In this document: positions 1 through 10,600 of the stretch, piece by piece
Numbering within the stretch: the stretch's first letter is position 1
Layout of the letters: each line of letters opens with the position of its first letter
Source of the DNA: a virus
Direction: 5' to 3' (one strand)
Length of the DNA stretch: 25,913 nucleotides
Virus record (IMG/VR): IMGVR_UViG_3300013126_000211
Coordinates: 1 to 25,913 of that record
Program-made: the position numbers and the translations under genes
Notes under the pieces: model-generated
Told to the model about the DNA's origin: nothing
Database searches by the model: none
Seen by the model: the letters and a program-made list of their open reading frames with translations, nothing else

Positions 1-1
1 A

Positions 2-910
2 AACTATGTCACGCAGGACAGAGCAGTGACCAAGGAAGACTACAGAAACATTCTTTTGAAAGATTTTTCTCAACTTGAAGATGTAATATGTTGGGGTGGA
101 GAGGACAACGATCCAATTCAGTATGGAAAGGTATTCATATCAGTAAAACCAAAAGAGGGTGTATTTCTTTCATCAGAAGAGAAGACAAAGATAATACAGA
201 CAATAACCAGAACAAGAAATGTGGTCGGTGTTCTGGTGGAATTCGTCGATCCAGAGGTTCTCTACCTGAACCTTACAGTAAATGTTAAAATAGATCCTAT
301 CAATCTACCACAGGGAACCAATCAACTCGTTTCCGATATTCAAGAAGCGGTATATGCGTTTACCGATGAGTATCTTAATAAATTCGATAAGGACTTCTAT
401 TCTACCGAACTATCGACGGAGATACAGTCTCTCGATCCACACATCATAAGCAACGATATATTAGTTTCTATTGAGAAGAGATTTGTCCCCATATTCGATG
501 CAAAAGCACACAACTATACATTCAAGTTCAACAACAAATTGTTCCATCCTCAAGATGGATATAAGAGCATACTTTCTACCAATCTTTTTGGTTATCTAGA
601 TAGAAATGGCGTAGACAGAGATTGTGAACTGGAAGATGATGGTTATGGTAAGATAAAATTGTTCTATAGACAAAACGATTCCAAGGTAGTCATAAGTTCA
701 AACATAGGAACAATCGACTATGATAATGGAATCATAAATTTGAAGAACTTCAAACCATCGTCCTTAATCAATGATTTCCCCATCGCTATGTTCTGCGTAC
801 CAGATGAAATTGATATAATTGCCAAGCAGAAGATGTTCCTTGTACATGAAAATCCAAGCGCCGTTTCTCTGGTAGTCAATCCAACACTAGTACCATATAA
901 GAACAGATGA
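2..910 (+). CDS. 6: Baseplate wedge subunit gp6, C-terminal part (5' truncated by window edge)
   Basis: This is the C-terminal ~300 residues of the T4 gp6 family (T4 gp6 is 660 aa). In T4, two gp6 chains with gp7 and gp25 form the core bundle of the baseplate wedge and link neighbouring wedges into the ring. The frame is open from base 2 with no stop, and it reads NYVTQDRAVTKEDY, the conserved stretch in gp6/J-like proteins just before the C-terminal domain. The GTG at 26 therefore lies inside the gene and is not the start. The segment beginning at VVGVLVEFVDPEVLYL, followed by a helix-rich stretch, fits the gp6 dimerisation region. The stop overlaps the start of gp7 by 4 nt (ATGA), and gp7 and gp8 follow as in T4. 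The family call rests on motif plus synteny and is strong. Confidence 0.9.
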   Translation, partial: NYVTQDRAVTKEDYRNILLKDFSQLEDVICWGGEDNDPIQYGKVFISVKPKEGVFLSSEEKTKIIQTITRTRNVVGVLVEFVDPEVLYLNLTVNVKIDPINLPQGTNQLVSDIQEAVYAFTDEYLNKFDKDFYSTELSTEIQSLDPHIISNDILVSIEKRFVPIFDAKAHNYTFKFNNKLFHPQDGYKSILSTNLFGYLDRNGVDRDCELEDDGYGKIKLFYRQNDSKVVISSNIGTIDYDNGIINLKNFKPSSLINDFPIAMFCVPDEIDIIAKQKMFLVHENPSAVSLVVNPTLVPYKNR

Positions 911-2736
911 TTACACTAAAAAGTCCATTCGAAGGTTCCACGGTCTACTCCAACAAGGTGTATGTCGATTATTCTGTAGCAGAAAATTCCAAATTTACGG
1001 ACAAAGTTGTATTTGTTCTTGATGGAATAAAATTAGAAAAAACAGAACTTAATGGCACCTTCACCTACGATAATCTTACAGAAGGACAGCATCTTCTTCG
1101 TGCATATCTTGTAAACAAATCCAACAAGATAATTGTTGGATCCGAGAAGAAAATAAAGTTTACAGTAAATCTCGATGTGATCTACCTGAAGAACAAAGTA
1201 TCAGATGTTGTCTCTTCAAGAATTCCAAGTTTTATCAGAGAAGACTATCAAACCTTTGTTACATTCATAGAACAATACTACAAATTCTTGGAGCAATCAA
1301 ACGAACCATCCAAGGTTCCGTTTTCTCAAGCGGAATTTAAGGATGTGGACTTTACTCCAGAGATACTTCTTGATAAATTCAAGAAATTATTCTTACCTGA
1401 CTTTCCAGAGGAACTGACAAAGGATCGTCAAACAGGTACGAGTATAAACATAAAAACACTGATAAAAAGAGCAAAGCAGTTCTATCAGGCAAAAGGAACC
1501 GAAAAGTCATATGAGTTTCTGTTCCGTGTTCTTTTTGATACGGATGTAGAGGTATTCTATCCAAGAACAGAAATGATGATAGTCTCTGGTGGTCTTTGGG
1601 TAGAAAGAAAAACTGTAAAGATATTCAGTTTGGATAACGATAAAGCAAGAGCATTGATAGGGAATATAATTTATCAATTAAATGGTCAAGGACAAAAAAT
1701 AAACAGAGCAAGAGTTACTGCATGTAGAATACACATGGAGAGTCCATATAAAATTGCAGAATTGGATCTATCGGAAATAAGCGGATCTTTTGTAGATGGT
1801 AACATTTACTGTGACTTAGTATACCAAGATTCTGAAGAAACATTTAGTTTTCCCGTGAAGAGAGGAATGCAGGATATAATAATAACATCTGGTGGAAGTA
1901 ATTATAAAATTGGAGATACTGTAAAATTAATAAAAATAGGATCAGCAAGTGGTTCTGGTTATGTTGGTAGAGTCTCAAAAATAGATACAAATGGATCTAT
2001 ACTGGAAATAGAAACTGTCAATTTTGGTGTAAATTACGAATCAGCACCGAGTGCTTTATACACCATACAAGTAATCACAGTCGGAGGAACTGGTGCCAAT
2101 GGATACCCATTAAGTACAGTTTTGATGGAATATACTGGTTATTACAAAAATTCAAATAGTGTTTTAGGTGCGAAGAATTTCATACAGGATAATTATTACT
2201 ATCAAACACATTCATATGAACTCAGAAGTTCCATTCCTATGGAATTGTATAGAGATAGTATAAACAGATTGGTACATCCTTCTGGATATAAGATGTTTGG
2301 ACTTCTTTCTCTTAGAAGTAATATCCTTCTTTCGCCCACTACACTTAATAACAAATCTCAATTAATAAGTAATTTTATAGGAAATTACTTGCCATATAGA
2401 TTAGAATCCTCTATAAATCTTAGACAGGAAACTAATGATCTTTTCCCAGAAGGATTCAATCCAGAAGAACCCATACCTCCACAAACAGGTGAAGGGGAAT
2501 TTATACACGATCCAGTTAATAATCCAATAAAAACCAGCGTCAAGAGGGCTTTCTATTCAAACGAAAGAGAGTTACCAGATGTTGCGGATATATATAAAAA
2601 GAACAATTATTGGGTAGTGTTTCCACATCCAAATTTTAATCTAAATACAAATGAAACTATAAATTCTTTCTTAGATCTAACCATAGCAGATCTTGCTGTG
2701 ATTGATGATACAGTAACAACAGGGGATGTATTTTAA
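907..2736 (+). CDS. 7: Baseplate wedge protein gp7-like, rearranged
   Basis: This 609-aa protein sits between gp6 and gp8, where T4 has gp7 (1032 aa), the wedge initiator that binds gp6, gp8 and gp10. Residues ~105-215 carry the recognisable module: RIPSFIREDYQTFVTFIEQY, then a helical stretch ending FYQAKGTEKSYEFLFRVLF at 192-210. This matches the extreme C-terminus of T4 gp7 (FYSTKGIEASYKFLFKVLY). Residues 1-95 look like an Ig-like beta-sandwich (SPFEGSTVYSNKVYVDYSV, later EGQHLLRAYLVN). Residues ~320-380 contain glycine-rich GGSNY/GSGY motifs. The module is C-terminal in T4 but near the N-terminus here, and T4's large N-terminal part is absent. The start gives a 4-nt ATGA overlap with gp6, suggesting translational coupling. 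Assignment combines motif and synteny; the Ig fold is inferred. Confidence 0.8.
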   Translation: MITLKSPFEGSTVYSNKVYVDYSVAENSKFTDKVVFVLDGIKLEKTELNGTFTYDNLTEGQHLLRAYLVNKSNKIIVGSEKKIKFTVNLDVIYLKNKVSDVVSSRIPSFIREDYQTFVTFIEQYYKFLEQSNEPSKVPFSQAEFKDVDFTPEILLDKFKKLFLPDFPEELTKDRQTGTSINIKTLIKRAKQFYQAKGTEKSYEFLFRVLFDTDVEVFYPRTEMMIVSGGLWVERKTVKIFSLDNDKARALIGNIIYQLNGQGQKINRARVTACRIHMESPYKIAELDLSEISGSFVDGNIYCDLVYQDSEETFSFPVKRGMQDIIITSGGSNYKIGDTVKLIKIGSASGSGYVGRVSKIDTNGSILEIETVNFGVNYESAPSALYTIQVITVGGTGANGYPLSTVLMEYTGYYKNSNSVLGAKNFIQDNYYYQTHSYELRSSIPMELYRDSINRLVHPSGYKMFGLLSLRSNILLSPTTLNNKSQLISNFIGNYLPYRLESSINLRQETNDLFPEGFNPEEPIPPQTGEGEFIHDPVNNPIKTSVKRAFYSNERELPDVADIYKKNNYWVVFPHPNFNLNTNETINSFLDLTIADLAVIDDTVTTGDVF

Positions 2737-5621
2737 TGGCAGACATACTAACATACTCTATGAGATCCACTTTTGCTAAAGAATTTTATCAAAGTTTGAT
2801 TGATCCGGCATCCAATGATCGTTATTACATGTTTTTTGGAAGAGCAAAACCTTGGGATGGTGATACTCCTGTTTTGAAAGACACAATAAAAGAACAAAAC
2901 GAAGCAAAAAGAAATTGTGTTTTTTATCAACAAATAATTCCTTCAGATGTCTCGTTGATCGTTCCAAGGTATAATTGGACATCTGGTGAGATATACGATC
3001 AGTACGAAGACGACGAGGAACTGTGGAAAAATAATAAAAAATTCTATGTTCTTGTACAGGATTTAGAACAATATAGCGTTTACTTGTGTCTTTCAAACAA
3101 CGGTGGTCTACCATCTACAGAAGTACCATCTGGAACAGACACGGAAGAAATATTCACAGCGGATGGATATATTTGGAAGTACCTGTATACTCTTACTAAT
3201 GAGATGGAGCAGTTCCTGACCAGTACATATATTCCAGTTGTCATCTTGGATAAGTTAGTATACACGGATGAAAGAGCAACTGCATTAAATGTAAAGGCAA
3301 ATGCGAGCAACGGAACTATAGAAAAGATTGCTGTTGATACTAAAGCAATATTTACAAATCTTGTAAATAGCAATTTTTTATCCAATTCATATGAAGTTCT
3401 TACAGTGGATCCAACCGATCCTCTGACATTTAGCATATCTCTTTTATCTCAGCATTCTTCCACCAATAATTTTTATAATACAAATTACATAGTTTATTTT
3501 CAAAATGGAAAAGTAGGTACAATAGACACATATAGTGTAAATGCAGACGGAACTGCGACTATTTCTCTATGTGAGATTTATCCAGATGACGGTACTAATA
3601 TACAGTCAGGTGATGTGTATAGTATTCTACCAAAAGTTAATGTCGTGGGAAATGGAACTGGTGCTGTTTCTGTCCCAGTTTTTGATTCTAACTCAGAATT
3701 ACAAGAAATAACGGTTTTAAGTGGAGGATCTGGATATAATTTTTGTGAAGCATTTTTCTTAATTGAGACTAGTGCAGTTTTGAGTGCAATTATACCACCA
3801 GACGGAGGACATGGATTTGATTTTTCTAATGAATTGAAACCTACCAATATTCTAATAAGAAAACAAACTACATTCGGTGCTATACCAGACGATCAAGAAA
3901 AATATTTTGGTGCTGGTAGTTATATTCGTCAATATGGTATAGTAAAAAACATAAAAACAATAACTGATCAAAATCCTGATCAGATCAGTAATGAATATGA
4001 TATGGTTTTGAAGTATGACGGTCTTGCTATTTATGGAACAATATACGGAGATAAAGAGGAATACACTTTACCATACTTCAGAACTATCAATAAAGTTCAG
4101 GTTAGTGCAGATGACAGTAGTAAATATAATAATTTTTACAGAATTGGTGATTTTTTTCAGTCAACAGATCGCTCGGCGCCTGAAAAAATATGGACAGGTC
4201 AATTGGTGGCAAAAGAACCAATAAATACCAACCCAAACCATTATATTCTTTATTTTTCTCAAGATTCTCAAAGTGGTTCTTTATATAGTGGGGATGGAAC
4301 ACTTACAAATGTAACTCAAACAACTGAACAATCTGAAGGTAGTGTTACAACTGAGATTGTATACACAAATTTATTTCAAGGTATTCAAGTTAGTGAATTG
4401 GAGGCATATTTATGCCTAAGTAATTTTGACAACAATCAGGGTCAGTTATTAGGAGCGTTTGACTTCGTCTATCCATCTAATACTTATACATTTAATGTAA
4501 ATGATGTGCTAAATTTACAAAATAAAACTTATGGATCTATAGGTACATACAAAATATTAGAAATAATTACGCCTGGTTTTTCTTCAATTTTGCCATTTAA
4601 TGCAACCCCATTACCTTCCAATAGAGTTTCGACTACATTAAGATTGGAACCACAGACTCTAGATTTAAATTTCTTACAAAATACTCAAAGTTCCCCTGTT
4701 CCAGATGTTATTCAAAATATAACACAGAATAATAGTTTGGATTTATTGGCAAATTCGAATTTTTTCTTCTCTAATCCTGTAAATTTTTTATATTATAAAG
4801 ATAAACAAACCAGATTTTTAATTGAATTTGATTCATCCGATATTGTATTTTCCTCTCAACAAACAGCCCCCGCAACTGCACCTACTCATATTATTGGAAA
4901 TGATACTTTAGCAATTTCTACTATAAAATCTTTGTCTGTGGATCCTAATGATACTTTTAAATTTAATATGAAAATAATGTCACCTACGGAAGACTACGAG
5001 CAGGCAACTATAAGTAATGGAAATGTTATTTCTGGCGAAGCAGTGACTTTACTCAGACAAGAAACATATAACGGATTTACTAACAGATTCGCTAAGATAG
5101 GCGAAACTAAAAATCTATATGTTTTGTCTGAAAATTATGATGTAAGTTCTCCTGTCAATTTACCAGAAACCATAACATCTTCTGTTGTATCGAAAATTAC
5201 ATTAAGTAGAACAGGTTCTGTTGTTTTAAATAATGGAATAATTCCAATAGGATCTTATTTATACAGAGAATCTACAGAAACCGTGGATTCTGCTGCTGGT
5301 TATGTGGTATCCATAGACACATCTACAGATAGTGGAGGAAATGCTACAAATTATGCTTATGTACAGATGGAAAAAGGAACATTCTTAACAGGAGATACCA
5401 TCAAGTGTGTAGTAGATCCTTTTGTGAAGAATATTTCTTTGTTCAACAACACATGTGCCGGTAATACAGGAGTAACTGTTACAGTTTCTGCTCCCGAGCA
5501 GAGATTCAATTCTCTTTTCTTGAATAAATATTCTGGAGAAGTTCTCTATATACAAAACACAGATCCTATACAAATGGCAACAGACACAAACTTTACGACC
5601 AGAATTCTTCTGGGATTCTGA
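2736..5621 (+). CDS. 8: Baseplate wedge protein gp8 with large internal expansion
   Basis: Both ends match T4 gp8 (334 aa), the dimeric wedge protein that joins gp7 to gp6. The N-terminal part has YYMFFGRAKPW at about residues 31-41, then IPRYNWTSGEIYDQYEDD and DGYIWKYLYTL. The C-terminus, YSGEVLYIQNTDPIQMATD and on to the final ILLGF, parallels T4 SGEMIYMENRPPIIMAMD and its end. Between these lie roughly 600 extra residues, beta-rich and Asn/Ser/Thr-rich, including a GGSGY motif at 330-334. This middle is far more AT-rich than the ends: a spot count at 4741-4800 gives 12/60 G+C, against 25/60 at 2941-3000. The start overlaps the gp7 stop by one base (TAATG). The gp8 identity is well supported; the origin and role of the expansion are unknown. 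Confidence 0.87.
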   Translation: MADILTYSMRSTFAKEFYQSLIDPASNDRYYMFFGRAKPWDGDTPVLKDTIKEQNEAKRNCVFYQQIIPSDVSLIVPRYNWTSGEIYDQYEDDEELWKNNKKFYVLVQDLEQYSVYLCLSNNGGLPSTEVPSGTDTEEIFTADGYIWKYLYTLTNEMEQFLTSTYIPVVILDKLVYTDERATALNVKANASNGTIEKIAVDTKAIFTNLVNSNFLSNSYEVLTVDPTDPLTFSISLLSQHSSTNNFYNTNYIVYFQNGKVGTIDTYSVNADGTATISLCEIYPDDGTNIQSGDVYSILPKVNVVGNGTGAVSVPVFDSNSELQEITVLSGGSGYNFCEAFFLIETSAVLSAIIPPDGGHGFDFSNELKPTNILIRKQTTFGAIPDDQEKYFGAGSYIRQYGIVKNIKTITDQNPDQISNEYDMVLKYDGLAIYGTIYGDKEEYTLPYFRTINKVQVSADDSSKYNNFYRIGDFFQSTDRSAPEKIWTGQLVAKEPINTNPNHYILYFSQDSQSGSLYSGDGTLTNVTQTTEQSEGSVTTEIVYTNLFQGIQVSELEAYLCLSNFDNNQGQLLGAFDFVYPSNTYTFNVNDVLNLQNKTYGSIGTYKILEIITPGFSSILPFNATPLPSNRVSTTLRLEPQTLDLNFLQNTQSSPVPDVIQNITQNNSLDLLANSNFFFSNPVNFLYYKDKQTRFLIEFDSSDIVFSSQQTAPATAPTHIIGNDTLAISTIKSLSVDPNDTFKFNMKIMSPTEDYEQATISNGNVISGEAVTLLRQETYNGFTNRFAKIGETKNLYVLSENYDVSSPVNLPETITSSVVSKITLSRTGSVVLNNGIIPIGSYLYRESTETVDSAAGYVVSIDTSTDSGGNATNYAYVQMEKGTFLTGDTIKCVVDPFVKNISLFNNTCAGNTGVTVTVSAPEQRFNSLFLNKYSGEVLYIQNTDPIQMATDTNFTTRILLGF

Positions 5622-5633
5622 ACGGAGATATAG

Positions 5634-7628
5634 ATGACTTTCAAGAACCCTGACATTCTTTCCAATGCACCATATTATGATGACTTTAATGAAGCAAAGA
5701 ATTTTCTTAGAACTTTGTTCAAGCCAGGATATGCCGTACAGGCAAGAGAACTGACACAATTACAGACGGTATTGCAGTCTCAAATTTCTAGATTTGCAGA
5801 TCATATCTTTGCCGATGGTTCTCAGGTATTTGGTGGAAAGGTGTTCGTTACAAACACCAATTTTGTCCGTGTAGAACAGTTTGTGTATAATATAAGTGGA
5901 ACGGTTTCCGCAGTTACCTCAGAATCCATACTTGAAGCAAATGTGTCGGAAATAGTAGACGAAACTGTTTCTAACGATGACACCTACACATCAAATAGAC
6001 TTACAGGAACTCTCGATAAACTATCTGTCCAGATATTCAGGGGTGGAGTTAGCACTGGAACTATAATTCTCAATCATTATATTCCTTCTTTTGATAACGG
6101 AGTCGATGACTATCCAGTAATATTCTTTGCAGATGTTACTGGAAATGAAGGTATTCTTCCTGGCGATCTTTTGAAAATCAACGATACTACATGTTTCAAG
6201 GTCATAACACCATCTACACAAGCACAGAACATCTATACGATTTCACCAACTGGTTCCGCTTCTCTGGTAAAGGTAGATGCTGGAATCTACTATGTCGATG
6301 GAATGTTTGTAAGAAACCGCTCGCAGATACTTGTTCCATACGACATTTCTATTGCAGGACAAGCAGAGGAAAGTTACGAGTCTGGAAACTACAATTATAC
6401 AAATGTTGAGGCAAATGTAAGATTGTTCACCGCTCCTTCTGTTAGAGTTGGTTTGTATTTGAATAGACAGGTGGTATCGGTTGATGAAGACAATACACTA
6501 AGAGATCCTTCGAATGGAATATACAATGCAAATGCACCTGGCGCAGATCGCTATAAGATAAGTTTAGATATAAAGCAATATCCATACGATCCGCAGGATG
6601 TGAGTGTTGCAAACTATGCAAATGAAGATTTCATTCAGTTGGCAAGAATAGTTAAGGGTAGATTGGATTGGATTCGTATACTTCCCAACTATTCCCAGAT
6701 ACTAGATTTGTTTGCTAGAAGAACATTCGATGAATCTGGTTCATATACTGTCAGACCATTTGGTCTTGAAGTAAAGAATCACTTGAGAAACGATGTTTAT
6801 TCGTATGTCGTAGAATCCTCTCCAGATGTAACAACATCCGAGCAATATATCGAAGTTGGTTCGTATGTCTGGACAAATCAAAACATAAGTGATCCTAGAC
6901 AATCTGGATTTGATTTTGATGCTCAAGCGATAGGTATTGGTGAAATAGTCGGAGTCGTACCATTCAAAGAATTGGCGGTAGGTACTGCACAGCAGACTCA
7001 AGGTTCTACATCCAAGATTGTTTATGTAAAATTAAAGAACGATAAGAGAATAGATCTAGGATCTTTGGATCCAAATTCATTCGGTGTGGTGAAATTTGCA
7101 AGACCTAGTCAGTCTTTCAACACCAGTACCCTGAAACTAAGATTCCAAAATTTTATAATAGACAGCACTGGTACATATTCTGTTTTCGATCTTCCTGTAG
7201 GTGATGCTAATCTAATGAATCTTGCAGTTCAGCCTGGAAAAGCATATGTGTACGGTTATGAAACGGAATTGACCTATCCTAAGAATATTGATTATGATAA
7301 GGGTTTGGATTTAACAAAGAATACACAATCTCAGACGGTAAATCTAAATTCTTCTTCTATTTTGGGTAACTATCTAGTCTGTAGTTTTGCCAATGATCCA
7401 GTTACGGCAGTTCCTGATTGGGAGAAGTTGCCAAAATTTGAACTACAGACTTCAGATATATTTACTCTAGTTTTGGAAGAAACAGATCTAGTACAGGCAA
7501 ATGCCGAAATACTATATTGGAGTCCCTATAAATATTGGTCAGATACATCGACTAACTATATGATCGGATTACCAACAGGGTTAGAAGAAGAGAAATACGA
7601 AAGCGTTATCTTCATAGCAGATCAATAA
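5634..7628 (+). CDS. DUF4815-family virion structural protein (N-terminal-type half)
   Basis: This 664-aa protein begins with the typical DUF4815 signature of T4-like marine phage structural proteins: YYDDFNEAKNFLRTLFKPGY, then QARELTQLQTVLQSQI (residues 14-51), followed by a FADHIFADGS segment. Further motifs I associate with the family are GIYYVDGMFVRNRSQ, APGADRYKI (~301-309), FDESGSYTVRPF (~365-376) and GKAYVYGYETEL (~535). The domain is found in large baseplate/fibre-associated proteins; the exact position in the particle is not established to my knowledge. It follows gp8 by 12 nt with an upstream CGGAGA ribosome binding site. It ends in TAA, and a second in-frame TAA lies at 7641-7643. 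The next gene is in the same frame and carries the motifs that usually follow DUF4815, so the two may be halves of one ancestral gene. Confidence 0.75.
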   Translation: MTFKNPDILSNAPYYDDFNEAKNFLRTLFKPGYAVQARELTQLQTVLQSQISRFADHIFADGSQVFGGKVFVTNTNFVRVEQFVYNISGTVSAVTSESILEANVSEIVDETVSNDDTYTSNRLTGTLDKLSVQIFRGGVSTGTIILNHYIPSFDNGVDDYPVIFFADVTGNEGILPGDLLKINDTTCFKVITPSTQAQNIYTISPTGSASLVKVDAGIYYVDGMFVRNRSQILVPYDISIAGQAEESYESGNYNYTNVEANVRLFTAPSVRVGLYLNRQVVSVDEDNTLRDPSNGIYNANAPGADRYKISLDIKQYPYDPQDVSVANYANEDFIQLARIVKGRLDWIRILPNYSQILDLFARRTFDESGSYTVRPFGLEVKNHLRNDVYSYVVESSPDVTTSEQYIEVGSYVWTNQNISDPRQSGFDFDAQAIGIGEIVGVVPFKELAVGTAQQTQGSTSKIVYVKLKNDKRIDLGSLDPNSFGVVKFARPSQSFNTSTLKLRFQNFIIDSTGTYSVFDLPVGDANLMNLAVQPGKAYVYGYETELTYPKNIDYDKGLDLTKNTQSQTVNLNSSSILGNYLVCSFANDPVTAVPDWEKLPKFELQTSDIFTLVLEETDLVQANAEILYWSPYKYWSDTSTNYMIGLPTGLEEEKYESVIFIADQ

Positions 7629-7646
7629 TCAACGGAAAAATAAAAA

Positions 7647-10600
7647 ATGGCATTTAATTCAACAATCTACGAGCCTAATCTTCAAGACACTACAGCGTGT
7701 AATAATAGAAATTCGCCATTTAATTATGTGGCTGGAGATGTATCTCGTACATCTTACCAGATGAGATTGGTTTCGGACAGTAAAACCAGAATAGTTAATG
7801 CTGCATTTGCACAGATTATTCAGCCAAATTTTCCACAAGCATATGATCCAAGATTGACTAAGGGATCATATCCATCTGGTGTTGGATTTATTGATAATTA
7901 TTCTTCTAATAATCTTTATACAGTAAGACAACTCAACAAAGATGGAACTGTTACTGGAGTAGGTAAAACAGTAAGATGGGTTCCTTCCACAGAAGTAGAC
8001 AGCGAAGCATCTCTGTTTATACAGGTGACATCTGCAAATTCTTTTATTTCTCCTTATGTTGGAACGACTTACAACGCAACAAGTGCATTAGATAGTGGTA
8101 TCATATTCTCAGAACAATACACTTCGGATGCTGAATTAGTGTCAACTGGTTGGGGAAGTAGTGTAAAATCCATAGAAAATGTGAATGAAGTTTGGGAATT
8201 TACTTTAACAACGGACACGACTCATACTGGCGGAACCATAGATGCAACTGGTGTCCTTACTGCAATAAATCTTAAAAATGCAGTAGGAACGCAACTAAGT
8301 CAAGGTTATATTTTTAGAACAGAAACACAAAGTGGTTTGCCAATAGTCACTGTTCACCTTTTTACCAATATTAGTAATGTGGATCAAGGGTTTATTTTAC
8401 AATCTCAACAATTAACCGATGGTTTACCTTGCTTTTCTTATCTGATAAATTCTTCACAAGAACTGACATCTCTTGGATTTGTTAGAATAGAATTTAATGA
8501 CAGAAATGAATCTAAACTTCCTTTCAACAACAGCGCAATCGAAACCACTACCAGAAACATATACCAATGGAGATGGGATACTCTCACTGGAAACTCCGCT
8601 GCAAAAGCACAAGGAGTTTTCTATGCATGGGTTCCTAGTCAAAAAGCACTTTATGTTGGAGAGTGTGACGAAAACAATACATTCGCTGTAAAGTACGGAC
8701 CAGTGTATCAATCTGGTGGAATAGTATGGGGAAACGAAGGTTTCACCACTAATACTAATTTCACGGAACGATCTGGTAGATTTGTAAATATTAAGCATAA
8801 CGAAGAAAACAATTATTCCGATACTAAGGAATATATTCAAGGCGAAACTCTTCTACAGACACTTTCGAGAGATTTCTCCTATGATACAAACTACAACTTC
8901 ATACCAGGCGAAAAAGTATTCCAGATTCAGGAACCGAATACAAATGGAGATCCAGATAGTTCCGTAAATTACGAATACTCCTCTGCTACTGTAATATCTT
9001 GGTCTTATCCAGATCAGACAAATCCTGCGGATACCTCTCCGATGATTTTGGTTGCAAGAATAGACAGATATGGACCAGATCAGCCAGGTGCATTCTCTTC
9101 CACTACCAATCCATTTGCAGAATTGAATGATTTTACCGTGGGTGATACTGTTGGAGTTTCTGATTTTGCGTTTGCTGGTAAGATAGTTCCTTACAGAGTT
9201 CTTATTGGTTCTCTAACAGGTATTCAGTCTTGGCCATACGAAGTAAACAGTGCTAATGTTTATTTCACCGATAACAGAGAAACAAGAGCCATCAAATCCT
9301 CCACTCCAGTAAATTCCACAATAGGAACTACAAGAGTGAGAGCGGTTACTCCATATTCTTCCATTCAAGAAGGAGAAACTGGACCTCTGTATAAGTTCTT
9401 CATATTCGATACAGAATTGACAGAACCTGATTCTTCTTTTAAGAATGTTTCTGGACTTGTATACAAATCAGGAGATGTTAGAAAGAAGATCTCCACGGTT
9501 GCTCCTTTTAGTGGCAAAAAGAGAGTTCTACAGTCATTTGGAAACACCAATCAGACGATAGAAACATACGACACTGTTGTGTTTGAGCCAGGTAAAGACA
9601 AGAATATATTCAAGTTACCTGTTGGAACTGTGTTTGAAAATGTCATGTCTGGTGATAGTCTTTCCGTAGAAATACAAAAAGTATTCAATACTAGATTTGA
9701 AAATTCATCTTCAACAGTAACCATAGCACCAAACAGCGGTTCGTCTCCATTGAGTAATTTGACATTCTTAACAGCAGATGCAAATACAAATTGGTTCGTT
9801 GTCAATACAGCAACTGGTGAAAAGTATACTCTGGTAACTGGCCAAGCACCACAGGCAAACTCAGATCAACTTTCATACGAAATACAGGGAGATAGTTTGG
9901 TTTTGAACAGAGCAGCATCCGAGACTGCACAGGAAGATATAACTGTTTTTGCAAAAATGGATGCGACATTTACTGTTGATACCATCAAGAAGAAGAGACT
10001 TTATTCTCAAACAAAGACTGTGACAAGTCTTGCTCTTCAGACTACGGGTAAACATAAAGGCAAGTATACTGCGATCATAGATGCAGATGGTATAGTTGCA
10101 AAACTAAACTCTATCTACGCAGTTACTTCAACAGGTCAACCAATAACAGGAACCGCAAAACTCGATGCCTATTTCAAGATAGATGTTGGAGTCACTGATC
10201 AGAAGATAGTAAAACCACAACTTGTCTTGAATCCAGGCTATAGCAATCCAGACGGAACACTGAAAGGAGAAGTTTTCTCTACACCAGAGAGCAGCGTTGC
10301 GCCAGAATCTGTGTTCTTAGAGGTATCATATGATTACTATGGATATGATACCATAGATGTGCCAGGAATTGCGGCAAGAGAATCTTTCAAGGATTCGGAT
10401 GGTACTCAATCTAGCGTTGCTGATGTTCCTTTCTACATCAGTCCAAACGACGGTATGATGTACCACGAATCCTCTATAATAGACTTCAGACCTAATGCTT
10501 TGCAACCTGGCAATAATGGATTTGATATGGGCAATACAAAGATAGTTCCTCACCCAGATTGGGCGGATTCCATCAATGTGTCATTCTATCTTCCAAGAAG

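Noticed and set aside
26-28. GTG at 26 as the start of the first gene
   Set aside because: The frame is open to base 2 and encodes the conserved gp6 stretch NYVTQDRAV upstream of the GTG, so the gene is truncated by the window edge.
5523-5530. AATAAATA near the end of gp8 as a late promoter
   Set aside because: It encodes conserved residues of the gp8 C-terminus (Asn-Lys-Tyr) and is ~100 nt from the next start, so there is no independent support.
7527-7534. TATAAATA inside the 664-aa gene as a late promoter for the 1919-aa gene
   Set aside because: It lies in coding sequence (Tyr-Lys-Tyr codons) more than 100 nt upstream of the next start. It could be functional but coincidence in AT-rich coding DNA is as likely.
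7626-7649. Programmed readthrough joining the two DUF4815 genes
   Set aside because: Two in-frame TAA codons occur within 18 nt and a new ATG follows, so separate translation is more likely. Kept only as a point to test.
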